A stretch of DNA of 64,000 nt, taken from contig JBBHKE010003455.1 of NCBI GenBank assembly GCA_037447655.1, positions 29,453-93,452 of the forward strand. The letters run 5' to 3'. The stretch comes from Zygnema cylindricum (Eukaryota; Streptophyta; Zygnematophyceae; Zygnematales; Zygnemataceae). Shown here one piece after another: positions 31,653 through 43,813 of this stretch. Every line of letters begins with the position of its first letter. Position 1 is the first letter of the stretch. The notes beneath the pieces are model-generated. The model was given only the letters and a program-made list of their open reading frames with translations. It was not told where the DNA came from and did not search any database. The position numbers and the translations under genes were made by a program.

Positions 31653-34389
31653 ATAACTGTTTCCATGTGCAGCCTGTGTTTCACGATGGAAAGAAGGAGT
31701 GGGGATGCTGCAAAAAGAGTAGTCATGACTTCGACTTATTTATGAGTATTCCAGGGTATTCTTAGGCCACGCCAATCTTTTGTTTTTTTTATTTTGTTTT
31801 GTCACATTGACTTACGTTTTCAACAATCAAGAGTTCAATTTCTTTTTGTCACATTCACTTCCATTTCCAACAATTGAGATTTTTTTTTTTGTAGTATTAA
31901 CTTTGATTTTCAACAATTGAGGAAAAAAAAAATTGTCACATTGACTTCCAATTTTAACAGTCGAGAAAAATAGTTGTTTTTTTCACAGTTTCGTCCATTT
32001 TTAACGATCGGGAAGTTGATTTTTTTTTGTCACGTTGACTTCCATTTTTCACAATCAAGAAAAAAAAAATTGTCACTTCCATTTCAATAATCAAGAAAAC
32101 TATTGGTTTTTTTCACAGTGACGTCCAGTTTCAACTATCGAGCATCTCTGATGTTGATATTGATTTCTGGTTCTTAATCTACGATGGTTGGTTGTTTGTA
32201 ACTTCAATCATGTTTATGACAGATGTATGTAAAATCCTGAGACATATAGTTCAAATAGGAGTGACAATATCCTGATAGGTTATGAATTGTGACATTCTTT
32301 CCTATGATGTTTCCCATGACATTCTTTAACATCAGGATTTCTTTTTTCTGGAGATGCAGTTGCACATATGGAAAACATACAAAAGACAAACCTGCTATCA
32401 AGCCTACACCGAAACCCAAGGAACCTGTTTCTCTTCCCACTCCTTCTGAAAATTCATCTATGGCTTTGTGTTCTCGTTGTCGACAAGGATACTTCTGTTC
32501 TGACCATGCCAAGGTTCCAGGTTCACAAAAAACTCCCATAAAGAGTTCTCATATGGTTTCGGTTTTGTGTGTGCTTTTGCTTTGCTACACACTGCCCATT
32601 GAGTTAATAACTTAAAATTGAATGCGTGGTTTTTTCTTTTACCCAAAATCTTAAGTTAATGTCAATAACAGTTGTTAGTTAACTGGCCTATAATGATCCA
32701 CATAGCAAAAAACAATTTAGTGCAGCTAATACTAAATCGGATCTAAAGCTGGTCAAAGACTAGCTCCAATAGCGATGGCGGTGTACTTCTTTGATTTCAT
32801 AGATTGGGTAATTGGGCAGTAAGGAGTAGCAAAATCATCTACTGAAGGTTCTGGGAACTTACATAAGCCTATTTCTTGCCTTTCGTGTGATGTTGAAAAG
32901 GACAAATTTCACATGTTCTATGGTCGACCGTCTCAACATAATTCGTCTTCGCTTGCTTTTCGTTCTTGTCTTTTTGATGTGATGAGGATCGGCTTTGTTT
33001 ATCTCATAATTAGGTGAATAGGGCTTTGTTTTTAATTAAGGGAATATTTAGTCATTGCATTTTCCATAAATATACTGCTGATTGTCTTGAAAATATTTAC
33101 ATGAACTCAAACCTGAGAGTTAATGCGACTATTGTGAGTCATTTGTGCAAAACAAAAGGAAATGGCATTCCTTTCTTTCCCTTTACCTTTTCCTTTTCTT
33201 TTACTCCCTTTTTTCTCACACTGTCATTTAGCTCTTTCCACTTCATAACCACCGTAGACAATTGGGAAAGGAGGATGATCCATCTCTTCTCATACAAAGT
33301 CAAATAAAGTGTTTATTTCTCAACTTTCTCTCGCAACTTTGTAGGAATCAGCATCTTACATCCGGTAACCAACAGCTTCTATTTTTTAATATTCCAGATG
33401 ATTATAACCGTGTTATGCAGGTGTCACATCTCAAGCATCTCAAACAGCTAAATCCCTTCCAAGTAGTTTAAAATCTCAGCCTTCTCCTCCATTGGCTCGT
33501 CCCTCTCAATCTCGTCCGGTAACTCGACTTTTGGACCTTAATGTGAAAAAGACTTGTCGAAATCCTGGTTGCGGTAATGAGTTTGTCGAACGAGAGAATA
33601 GTGAAACTGCCTGTCAATACCATCCTGGACCTGCTGTATTTCACGATCGTGCCAAAGGAGTAAGAGCCTCTCTCCTCCCTGCCTCCCTCCCTCCCTCCCT
33701 CCCTCCCTCCCTCCCTCCCTCCGTCTCCCCCTTCCAGTCGGCCCAATCTTTTTGTTTCTTTCAAGTCATTCCTTCTCCGTCTTCTCTCTCTCTAAGCCTC
33801 AGTCTATGTCTACGTCTCTCTCTTCTACTCCCACTTCCTCCAATTTGTTCTGCTTTTCGAAGTCTTTACCTTTCCTTATCCCTGTCTCTTCGTGTCTCTT
33901 TCCGTCCATGTCTCTCTTGTCCTTTATCTCCAATTCATTTTTTTTTTCCATTTCCATTACAGTTCACAGCTAGCCATTTTTCCAACTTATCCTACAATTT
34001 TTCCTCTGGTTATACCTTTTTTCCTTGTATTACTTTTGCCTCTGATGTTTTTTTCCCTCTGTACCCTCGGCTCCGATGTACCTTTTCTCTGTACTTTTTC
34101 TGTACTTTTTCTCTGTACTTTTTCTCTGTTGTATGGTTTTACAGTTTCCACTGTTTGTACTTTCTACTTTGCTGTACTTTTTTCTCAGTTGTACACTTTT
34201 CTGTTGTACTGTTTTGCACTTTTCACTGTTGGTACCTTCGGCTCTGATGTACTTTTTGTTGTTGTACCGTCCTTCGTTGTACTCTTTTTGCAGTGGAAAT
34301 GCTGTGATGTCCACGTGAAGGATTTTGACGAGTTTTTGGCGATTCCTCCCTGTACTAGTGGCTTTCATAATGCGGAAACAGGCAGTTAA
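31653..34389 (+). CDS. RAR1: RAR1-like CHORD-domain co-chaperone, 5' end not found
   Basis: RAR1 is a zinc-binding partner of HSP90 and SGT1 that stabilises plant NLR immune receptors in the cytosol and nucleus. Exons read: 31673-31755 (acceptor at 31653 also possible), 32360-32520, 33421-33659, 34294-34389. Exon 2 has the end of CHORD-I (PVFHDGKKEWGCCKKSSHDF). Exon 3 has the plant-specific Cys-rich motif between the CHORDs (CSRCRQGYFCSDHA). Exons 4-5 encode a complete CHORD-II: CRNPGCGNEF, CQYHPGPAVFHDR, WKCCDVHVKDFDEF, then stop. The first exon, which should carry the first Cys pair of CHORD-I, was not identified. A TGT...TGT pair near 31603-31625 is in another frame. The end of exon 3 is a choice between weak donors; 32520 keeps the phase. 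Introns hold tandem repeats. Confidence 0.88.
31801..32142 (+). repeat. Minisatellite in a RAR1 intron
   Basis: About six to seven imperfect units like GTCACATTGACTTCCATTTT with AACAATCAAGAAA, separated by T or A runs. Confidence 0.8.
33670..33722 (+). repeat. (CTCC)n microsatellite in a RAR1 intron
   Basis: A nearly pure CCTC tetranucleotide run begins about ten bases after the exon 4 donor and makes an open but meaningless Pro/Ser frame. Confidence 0.95.
34074..34290 (+). repeat. TGTACTTTT repeats in a RAR1 intron
   Basis: More than ten copies of TGTAC followed by T-rich spacers, plus a repeated GGCTCTGATGTAC phrase, run up to the final acceptor and form its pyrimidine tract. Confidence 0.75.
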
Positions 34390-37299
34390 GTAAAACATAC
34401 ATTGACAATTATAATTTTAATCAAACTAGTATATAGTCTGGAGCCTCTGTGTAAATGAAATGCAACAAAATTGTTAAGCCACGATTGAGCCTTAGTTTTT
34501 TTTTCCCTTCTATTTTGTTTTTGTTTCGGAGATGGTGGTGATGTTGTTCTCCAATCGGAATCGGGGCATGCATACATAATCAATAGTTGTCGATAAAATG
34601 TTAGTTTTTAGGTAATTTTAGAAACTGTAAAACTCTTAAGATCTCTAAAATCTCTAAAACCTGGTATCGTAGACGACGTAGATTGTCGGAAATTGCAATG
34701 CAGATAAGTAGAACAGAAGTAAAGTTCAGTAACGGAGTCATAGCACTGTTATTGGTGTCTTGTGTGTCTCCTTTTTTCGATTTAGTAATTAAATATGTGT
34801 TCGTAATTCCCTTAATAATAATTTCCTTAATTTCTTTTGGACATAGTTAAGATTAGAATGCATTCATTCAAACCAAAAACCCATAAATCTCTTTGTCTTT
34901 ACCACACTGTACGTGACTTTTTATACTTTTTTATGAGTACTCTTGAAAGGATTTTAAATGTGGTGGGAGTGGATAACGGCATTTATAACTTCCATTTACT
35001 CCATCTTTTTTTTTTTTTTTTTTTTGGGAGTACTACCCTGTTCTTTTTTCATCTGAGTCTCACTGTCCTTTCTTCAAGAAAATACTGTCTTGAGAGTAGG
35101 ACAAATAGGTCTCGGTGGAGTGGAAGGAGTAAGATTATTGTGTGTCAGATTGTCTTGACAATTTTATTTTATTCTAGTCGAGATATATGATTTTTGAGTG
35201 TTGCAATGAATGCGCTAATCATATATGAGGTCAAAGGCGTTTCCAAGCAATGGATATCCAAGTTTTTGTTCCTTTTGTTTGGTTGTTTTTCTGTGAATTC
35301 CTTTCGATTTTTTGTGTGCGTTTATTTTTCTTTTTATTCCGTGTACTGGATGGTTTGGCATTGCACAGTGTTAATAAAGTTAGTTCTATTAATAATGCAG
35401 TATACAATGAGTTGCTATTAGAGTGAAAAAAATATCAACGCAGGCGTTATTTGTGCTATTAACTCTGATGCTCTCAATGACATGGCTTGTAATATACCCC
35501 ATAAAGAATATACGTTAAGAAAAAAGCAATGTGTGATTGAGGCTAATTGTCGTCAGAGGCCAGGCAAAAACGTACCAAATTAGTTCTTTTCACCCTACTA
35601 GATTTTCCGGGCGGCCTCCAATCAGTGTTTATACCGCTATATTGATTAGACAGACATGCATGCTCATTTCTCCCACGATCTTATGTTCGGTGGCCCAGTT
35701 TTGGTGTTGAAAGATGATGAGAATTAAAGGCAATTCTACCTTCACATGGTCCAGTTTTCGTCCTCAAAATATTGGTGAGATTTAGAGCAAGTATGTTGGC
35801 ATGCATTTCTTCTGCATTTTTCTGATCATCCTTTCTTCGTCTCTCAAGGTTATGTAAGATTTTCTTCACTCGAGCGCGTCTAGTGTGTCTCCCTCTCGCT
35901 CTCCCTCTCCTGCTCCCTCTCCCTCCCTCTCTCTGACCCTGGTTCTGGAGCTTGGCTACTGATTACACTTACCCTTTTCACTCTACGTAACACTTAATCC
36001 ACCACCGCCTTGTGGGCTTCATGATTGGCCTTCCTCTTTCCCCTTCTATCAGCTCTCTAGTTTGCTCGTGAAACTGTCTCCTTTGGCCTGACAATACCCA
36101 TTTACTTCGCTGCTCCCATTGGGGGAGAGTTGACTCAGTCAAACGACATTATTTGCAATAGTGGAAACATTACGCCTTTTAAAGTAGGTATTCCATGCGT
36201 ATAATATAGGGCCACAAACTGTCTGATTTATGTGTTTTTCAGAGAGGGGCAAGTCCAATTTCTGAAGGTGAGGTGACGGAACTGTATGTCTCTGTTAAAG
36301 TCGTGGCAGTATGACCTTTGTGCGTGAATCACTACATGTGTTTTTTTCACCGCTTAAAAAATCACTTCTCCATGAACCCTGGTTGTATTCATAATCTGAC
36401 AGTCACAAAATTAAAGAGTTTCCAAAAAGCTGTCTTCTAAACAGAAGTGAGCATGTTCACAAAAAAAAGTCTTATAATACGGCAAAATAAAACATGGACA
36501 TTAATAGCAATTCACAGCATGCTGTGCCTGTGGCGGAAAACAATTTTAAGCTTAAACAAAGCAGTCAGTAACTATGCAATTGAGCCATATTCATGTAAGA
36601 ATGTTTGTTACAACGACTGTATGATAAACAATTAAACTTTTGCACAGTATGAGATTTTTTCGGGACTTCCATCCCGCCCAATCTCTTTTCGGAAGCAGCG
36701 ACGTGGAAGTTTTATCGGGTGTACAGTAGATAGTTCAGTTATATCCATATGTAGCTCTCTCGTTAGTTCTCCAACCTTCTTTGTGTTTCTCCCTACTTCA
36801 TTTGTTACGTCTATTTCACATCTCTTCGTCCAATACATCGTTAACAAGTTTTTTACTGCAGTCGATGCTTAAAAAAAAATTACTGCGGTCAATGCTAACA
36901 ATATTTTTACTGCGGTCGATGCTAAGAAAAACTTTACAGCGGTCAATGCAAATATTTTTTTTACTGCCGTCAATACTAACAAACTTTTTACTGCAGTACC
37001 TCCAAGCCACACAAAACGGCCGAAGGAAATACATAAACAGAAAAGACGAGAATTGAAACCAATATCACCCTATTCATATTGAGGGAGATTGGGCCATAAT
37101 ACCTTGCATGAGCAGAGACTTCAAAAAACACTAACGATTTTATTCAAATGACCTCCGATTTTTCTTACCCCGATGTGCCCAACATTCAATATCAACAGAA
37201 AAGAAAAACAAGCACCGGTATTTCAACCAGACTAATTGGTACAAAACAGACTTTACATACAGACTTTTCTGCTTTTATTATCCGAAACTTTATTTAAAA
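34390..37299. other. Intergenic region between RAR1 and IBR5 genes
   Basis: The two genes converge here. No further gene is recognised. A long T run lies at about 35009-35025, a CTCCCTCT-rich tract at 35890-35935 and a minisatellite at 36849-37000. A plus-strand stretch near 36060-36180 is open but unrecognised. Confidence 0.45.
36849..37000. repeat. Minisatellite of about 28-base units
   Basis: Six units around TTTTTACTGCGGTCAATGCT with small variations, about 300 bases past the IBR5 stop codon. Confidence 0.85.
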
Positions 37300-40200
37300 T
37301 TACGAACCGTCCATTCCTTCAGCATCCTGTCGGTGGGAAGAAAAGCCGTTCGTACTTTGGCCCTCTCCGGCTCCAAAAACAAACTGTCCCGTTCCGTTTA
37401 ACGGCAAAACGGAACCAACGGAAGATCCATGGAAAACGGGCATTGCTTGAGCAGTCGTCGAATGTTGGATAGAAGTCGGAACACCAAAAGAAGGTTGAGT
37501 AGGTTGAATGGGAGGATTGGAGTAACCAAAACCAAACGCCACACCTCCTTCTGGAGAGATCAAAATTGGTGTGTGTACACACCCAAAAGTCTGAGCTTCG
37601 TACTGTTGCAACTGTTCTGCGACACCTGTCACGACAGGTAACGTAGACACATTAGATAAACCACAAGCTCACTTCGCAAAAAACCCGTCTCGCCTCGTCT
37701 AATAGGGTGATAAGACTTTCAAGTTGTACCCTCATTTTGAGTGTAAATCGTACAATTCATACACTTTATTGAGTCATAAGCACAGTTGAAACTAAAACCG
37801 TACGATTCACCCTGAACATGAGGATAAATTTCTTCCGTGAAATTACTCTACGAGATCTTGCAATAGTTATTGACCTCTCTAATATGTTTATAATATCTTA
37901 ATTTTGATATGGATTTCACATGACTTTGATAGGCACTGCCACTGACAAGCACTCACCAACAATAAAATTGGTCAACTTAATCTTAGAAATTTAACGAGTC
38001 GTATATCCGCAAATAAAACTTGCTTGTCACCTGTCAATGCGCTTTTCTATACAAAACACTATTCTGTCATGCAAAATGAAAGGAGGAAAAATAAAAACGA
38101 ACAATTATTCAAATAGATACATGCTGGCAAGATATAATGCAATGTCAGCCTTCATAGACACTGAGAGGGCAAAAAGCTTTAAAAACTTTCAGCAAGCCAG
38201 AAATGACTGATAGATGTGGGAGACATCAGCCTGCTGTACTTTAGTCGTGAACTCATTGTTTGACGCCACCTAACCCGAGTGTACTTTTTGAGGTAAGCAC
38301 CTCTCAATCAACTGTTAACATTCTTTATAGGGAGTGTTAGACACATTTTTGCAGCTGAGTCATTTTATGCCGATAACATAAGAGTTCAATATATACTCTT
38401 ACATCAATGTAAGCTATTCCCCTATATGCAACTGCAACATAAGAAATAAAATCGTAAGCAGTATTTGATCCCGAAGCTCGCACCTTGTGTAATATGAATG
38501 GAAGGTCGACGATCCTTGACCCACTGGTAACTTTCTGGCAACCTCCAACCTTTTCGCCGCATGAGGTAAGCGATCACAATTGCAGGTGACCTGCAAGACA
38601 AAACAAGAGAAACATTAAATCAAATTTTCCCATTATCCAGCATCTCACAACCAATGTTCACCTATAAACAATCATCATGCTTCACTGGCTAAGTCTAGAC
38701 AAAGTTCATAAAGACCCTGAATGTAAACGAGGCTTGTTCGGTGTGTGTCTATTAACTGAGCTTCATTACTAAGCATAAGCATAAAGTGATAACTCATTGG
38801 TGCAGTTCATCACAAAACAACACAAAAAAGTACCCATTTGAAAGTATCTTTTCTGAAACATAGTGTTGTATTACCAATAATTGATGTGTAAATTTTTTTT
38901 TTTTACCGATAATCGGTTCATTTTTCTAATGGATATGTCAATTAAAAAATTATCGTGATATTTCAAAGATATATTGGTCAAATATAGCAATAGACAAAAT
39001 GTCGCGATGATTGACCCTTGAACGAGTTTTAGTGTTTCATTGGTTTTATTTTTTAAGCACTACACCACCTATCACTGTTAGAGTTAAACACACAATTTCA
39101 GGAAGTGTTTTTCTGATCCGAAATCAAAAATAAGTGTAAAAACAAATTGGAGTAAGTGGCCCAAAATACGCCATGTTGAAAAAGTGTAGTTAGGTATAAT
39201 AATAAACTAACGCTAATAGCGATGGACATAGAAGTGCTTCTTCCACGTTGTGTCACAAATCAAGTAGAGTCGCCAGGCTCAGTCGCGATACGTCGCATCT
39301 TAATGTGAGGAACATCCTACAGTCATGTTTCCTTCAAGTTGGGAATAGTTGACATCGTATTCGCAACAAGAGGATTTGTACTTCGCTCTCATTGGCCATA
39401 TTCATTTGGCGAAGGCCCATAAAGAACTAAAAAACATTTGAGATGCATACCCCAAAAAAAGGCAGACCAGACGGTCACAACCGACTCCTCAAATTGTTGT
39501 GTAATAATTGTACCTTTGTGCTGCGTATCCAGACTTGGTTACTGTACTTCCGTGCTACAAAGTACGCATTGGATTGTGAGACATAACGCTGCCATAGTGC
39601 ATACTATATAGCATGTACCATGTACAAAATATATTAATATATCGGGGGAAATTGTTTATTGTTCACCACACGATACATGGGTGCCCTTTGCCGTTCGATA
39701 GTCAATAATAATATCAGTTATCGGATTTATCAAGCTAAGAAATATCCCAACACAACACTACCTAAAAAATAATAAGCCGTTTGAAGGTAACTGAGCTTCA
39801 GTCCACTTAGACATAAGAATACCCATTTGTAAGTCTCTTTTGTGACTGAGCTTTATTACTGAACAGAGACGTATAAAAGAATAATCCATTAGTAAAACAA
39901 TCCCACTTTGCAGTCTCTTACTTGAGCAGGCAAGAAGCCCATGTGTAAGAACTAGTGTTGTGTATTGGTAGCCGCTTACTGATAACCAATATGTACCTTT
40001 TATTTACCGACTGCTAATCGATATATTGGTTCCATATATCCGTAAGGAGGTTATTGCAATAAATTACCGATAAATATCAGGCCGGTGATTATCGCAATAA
40101 ATCCGCACTTATTCCGTACTTTCTTTCCGTACTGCAGTTCCATACTGTGGTACGGAATGGATTATGAAATTTTTTTTCAAAAGCTCCCCCCTCCCCCCTT

Positions 40201-41588
40201 CCACTTGTGACCCCTCTCCCCCCCAATCAATATATCGGCGATAACTTTTGTTGGTCCCAGAGCAATAAAGCGGCCCTCCTCACCATTCGATAACCGATAA
40301 CATCGATATCGGGTTTATCGCCAATAGGAAATTACCCGATACACAACACTAGTAAGAACAATGTTAAGTCTAAAAACAGTATTTGACCTAAGAAAAATGT
40401 TTTGTCTAAGAGCAATGTTATACCTAAAACAATGTCATATTTAAAAACAATGATATACCAAAGATCAATCCTATACCTAAAACTATTTTGTACTAAGGAC
40501 AATGCTACATCTATAAACGTTTGTATATCTAAGTACAATGCTGGACCTACGAACAATGTTACATCGTTCCTTGAACAACAGGGTCCAATGTGTCTCACCT
40601 GTTCTGGCCCAACATGCAGTGCACAAGAACACGTTCACCAGCCTTCTCGCATTCATCTGCAAAAAATAAGTCGATGGAGAATTGCTGCCTATTAGGGGAA
40701 ATAGAAATCCTATATGATGTTAAGCAATTTCCACCTTTTTCAAATAATAGAAAGCAGGCTCCTGGCTGTCTAGCAAATACAACAACAATTCAAAACGCAT
40801 CCAAATAACTCAAAAACAAGAATCACTCTCATCCAAGAACAACATATTGATTCCTTCATTCAGTCAAATAGAGATTATTCTACAATTGATATACAAGAAG
40901 GTATTATGATTTGGAGACGACTGAGACAGGCATTTTCTGACATAACAGTCGTCTATCAAAATAGAACTCACCGATAAACTGTACACATTCATCAAAAGGT
41001 AGGGACTTATCCTCCTTTACGCAGTAGTAAGTAAATGAGTTCCTGTAAAGGTTCTGGCACGAAGGCACAGTCTGCGAAACAAAACAAAAAAACAGAAACC
41101 TAAACAGAAACTTAGCAAACTCAAGAACAGTAACAAACTAAGGAGACTCCTACCCTCGTCTGCAAAAATGAAATTGACGAACATAAAAGATAATGAACTG
41201 TGATGAAAACTAGCAACAAACCACATGTTACTCTAACTACAATCATCGATAATTAAAAAAAACAAAAAAAACAATTTTCTTTAAAACAAAATCTGAAGAT
41301 ATAAGATATAATATATCTAGATATTTAGATATTTAGTAAGATATTTTTGCTTACATTCAATATCCGTTTTATTCCTTGAGACTTCAGAAGCTCTGCCCTA
41401 GAAGCATTATCATAACTACCAAGATACAGAAAGCCTGTCAAAATTTCTGTAGAAAAAGCACTTTGCTGAGGGCCTTTTTCAGAAGCTCCAATCATTCGAT
41501 GTCCACAAATACCGCAAGGTTCTCCTTCATCATACTTGTGATAATGGCCACAGATATAACAAGGATTCTCCCTCTCCCTCTTTCGCAT
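37300..41588 (-). CDS. IBR5: IBR5-type dual-specificity protein phosphatase
   Basis: IBR5 is a plant dual-specificity phosphatase that acts on MAP kinase and modulates auxin and ABA responses. Exons (minus): 41588-41355, 41071-40972, 40656-40599, 38590-38484, 37625-37300; all phases agree and give 274 residues (Arabidopsis IBR5 is 257 as I recall). The start is MRKRERENPC, followed by a CxxC-CxxC zinc-like motif (C10, C13, C25, C28), which are hallmarks of IBR5. LYLGSYDNASRAELLK begins the phosphatase domain. The active-site loop is HCMLGQNR (Cys125, Arg131), followed by SP; it keeps HC(X)5R but differs from the usual HCMSGKSR. The loop is split by an intron between exons 3 and 4. The C-terminal 100 residues or so are rich in Gly, Phe, Pro, Ser and Gln and are poorly conserved. 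The intron at 38591-40598 contains a MITE with a perfect target duplication. Confidence 0.93.
38861..39010. repeat. Partial hAT-type MITE in an IBR5 intron
   Basis: It starts TAGTGTTGTATTACC like the complete copy at 39953 and has similar ACCGATAATCGG interior words. No right end was found. Confidence 0.4.
39063..39228. repeat. TA-MITE copy in an IBR5 intron
   Basis: Left end TA-CACCACCTATCACTG. The right end has GCTAATAGCGATGG. Inverted and imperfect, same family as 59185-59338. Confidence 0.5.
39953..40351. mobile_element. hAT-type MITE with 8-base target duplication
   Basis: It starts TAGTGTTGTGTATTGG and ends with the inverted CCGATACACAACACTA. The identical octamer GTAAGAAC lies at 39945-39952 and 40352-40359. 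An 8-base duplication with a TAGTG-like end fits the hAT superfamily. The interior is AT-rich with ATCGAT/CGATAT words and a C-run; there is no ORF. Confidence 0.88.
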
Positions 41589-43099
41589 ATTTAGAAAAGG
41601 TGAACTTTCTTAGAGTCCAGGGTTGCCTGCAAGATAACCTTGCAATCGTATGTCCTAAAACTCACAACCTTAAAAATAAATCAAAACAAAGACTCTGGTA
41701 CTTCCTCCTACAATTCATTTCCTTGCTTAAGTTACATCTGCAATAGGTAGCTTTGGATTATTAAAACAACACTTACATAATTATATAAACGGAAATAAAC
41801 GACTTAACCAATGAAGACTCTGGTTTTACAAAATTTAATCTTTTGCAATTAAGTCTCGAGCTGAGCCTCGGAATAAAACAAGTTGAAGAATTAAGTTTTT
41901 TATTTTCTTTTGCTTTCAATCTTGCAGCTGCGGGTAGAGATATGAGTCAGAAGAATAGAACCCAGCTGAAGAAGACTCAATTTTGTTTTGGATCTTGCAG
42001 TTAAGACAACGAATTAAAAACACCATATGTCAAGAAGACAAGAACTCAAGACTCGTGAACCCGTACTATACGCGTATTTTTTAGTTTTTCCCGAAGTGTA
42101 ATACAATACAGGAGAACCCACTGACCCACATATAATTGTTTTCGTACAGCTGTAGAACGTGACAGGTGGACTTACTTCATTGATTCGATAAAAGATTAGT
42201 GATCCGTACACTTTAAAAGAACCAAATTCAAGAAATTCCGCAACTGGGCAGCTCCGGCTGTCCGGCTCATATGGAGTTATTACCGGTGACGTGTCACCTA
42301 CAACTCAAGAAAGCTTTCCGCGTTAAACAGGAAAAGTCAAAAAAGCTTTCTCGCCTTGCACAGACCAGTTATGATACACCGCCCAAAGCTATAAGAATTA
42401 CTGACGTTCTTACATTTTTAGAAGTAACCAGCGAACAAAAGAACGACAGGCGTACTAAACACTCGTGCGCATCGCATTACTTGTGATTGTTGTGAAGTAC
42501 GGTACACGTGCGCGCTCAACACCGAAAAAATAAAAATGACGGGTTAGAACAGCTATTGAAGACTATGTTGAACCAGTGTAGTGTAGCTTTGTTCCGGTTT
42601 GTCGCCATCCGCGATCACGTTTGACAATCGGCATAGAAAAATGGTTTTGCTACTTAATACATTCTCCAAATGCTTAACATACACGCAGCTTCACAACATT
42701 ACATCGTGTTGTTTAACGGGCTCGATGATTCACCGTCGAAACCAAGGTTCCATGGAAAAAGTTAGCGTTGTGCATTGGTAAGTTTCATATTGCTTAAATT
42801 CCGTTAACCTATGTTATCGGTTATTGTCTTATTGAATAGCAAGGGGGCACTATATATAGCTAATTGACAAATAAATTAGTTATCGCAGATATTTATAAAT
42901 AATATACATACTATATATATGTATGTCTAAATATGTTACTACAAAATATTAGTATACAAATGTGTCTTATTTATATACACTTTTATAATATATCATACGT
43001 TATTATATTGTACATGTTATATAGTGTGTCATATCACGCACCACAACCGGGTCCGTATTTTGTAGTGTTGTGTACCAATAGCCATTTGAGGATCACCAA
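41589..43099. other. Intergenic region upstream of IBR5
   Basis: No gene is recognised. The left part should contain the IBR5 promoter and 5' UTR. From about 42840 the DNA is very AT-rich (TATATA words). Confidence 0.45.
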
Positions 43100-43813
43100 T
43101 AGTGTTGGGTATCGGGTAGTTTCATATGGCGATAATTTCGATATTCGATATATTGAATATCGATCGAGCAAAGTCCTCGATATATCGTAATGCGACCAAC
43201 ATAAATTATCGCGATATATATCGCAAAAAAAGGGTGTCCGTACAGGTAAAGTATGGTAAACCGTACGCACAAATCGTACGGACCCCCCCCCCCCACTGAG
43301 CGCCCGCCACGAGGGGGGGGGGGAGCTTTTTGAAAACAAATAATCTGGATATTTAGCTTCTCCGTACATGGTCTATATATATCGATATATATATATGTAT
43401 ATATGTATATATATGTATATTTTGTATAAATATGTTACTACAAATCATTAGTATATAATTGTGTATTATTTCTATACAATTTTATAACATATCATGCATT
43501 ATTATATTGTGATGTATCGGTGAAGGAATGATCGTGATAAATTATCTATAATTATCATGCCGACAACTATCGACGTCGACTCCGTACTCTATTACAGAAT
43601 GGATAGCAATTCTTTTTTCAAAAGCCCCCCCTCGGTCGTGATATTTCCATACTCATTTCGTATTTTATTTTCCTACCATGCTTAAACCAATTATTATCGA
43701 AGGTAAATTTTGTTGGTCAGGGGGCGATATATCGGGACCTCTCGCCATTAAGTAACCAATAATCATCATTATTCGTTTAATCTCGATAAGTTTTTTCCCG
43801 GTATAAAACACTA
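43100..43813. mobile_element. Longer hAT-type MITE or composite
   Basis: It starts TAGTGTTGGGTATCGGG and ends with a complementary CCCGGTATAAAACACTA. Another terminus-like word (TAGTGTTGTGTACC) sits just outside at 43064. The flanking octamers do not match, so the borders or history are unclear. Confidence 0.5.
43283..43323. repeat. C12/G11 inverted homopolymers
   Basis: Twelve C (43283-43294) and eleven G (43313-43323), separated by 18 bases, can pair as a GC hairpin or form G-quadruplex-type structures on either strand. Confidence 0.9.

Noticed and set aside
33660-34247. Long open frame continuing CHORD-II into a Ser/Leu/Phe-rich tail
   Set aside because: It reads through a GTAAGA donor into CTCC and TGTACTTTT repeats; splicing to 34294 restores the conserved end of CHORD-II.
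36060-36180. Open stretch FARETVSFGLTIPIYFAAP considered as a carrier exon
   Set aside because: It resembles carrier motifs only superficially, is on the wrong strand for the orphan carrier exon, and lacks the PX(D/E)XX(K/R) signature.
36849-37000. Regularly spaced repeats considered as a CRISPR-like array
   Set aside because: Units are contiguous and imperfect with no unique spacers, in a eukaryotic genome; it is a minisatellite.
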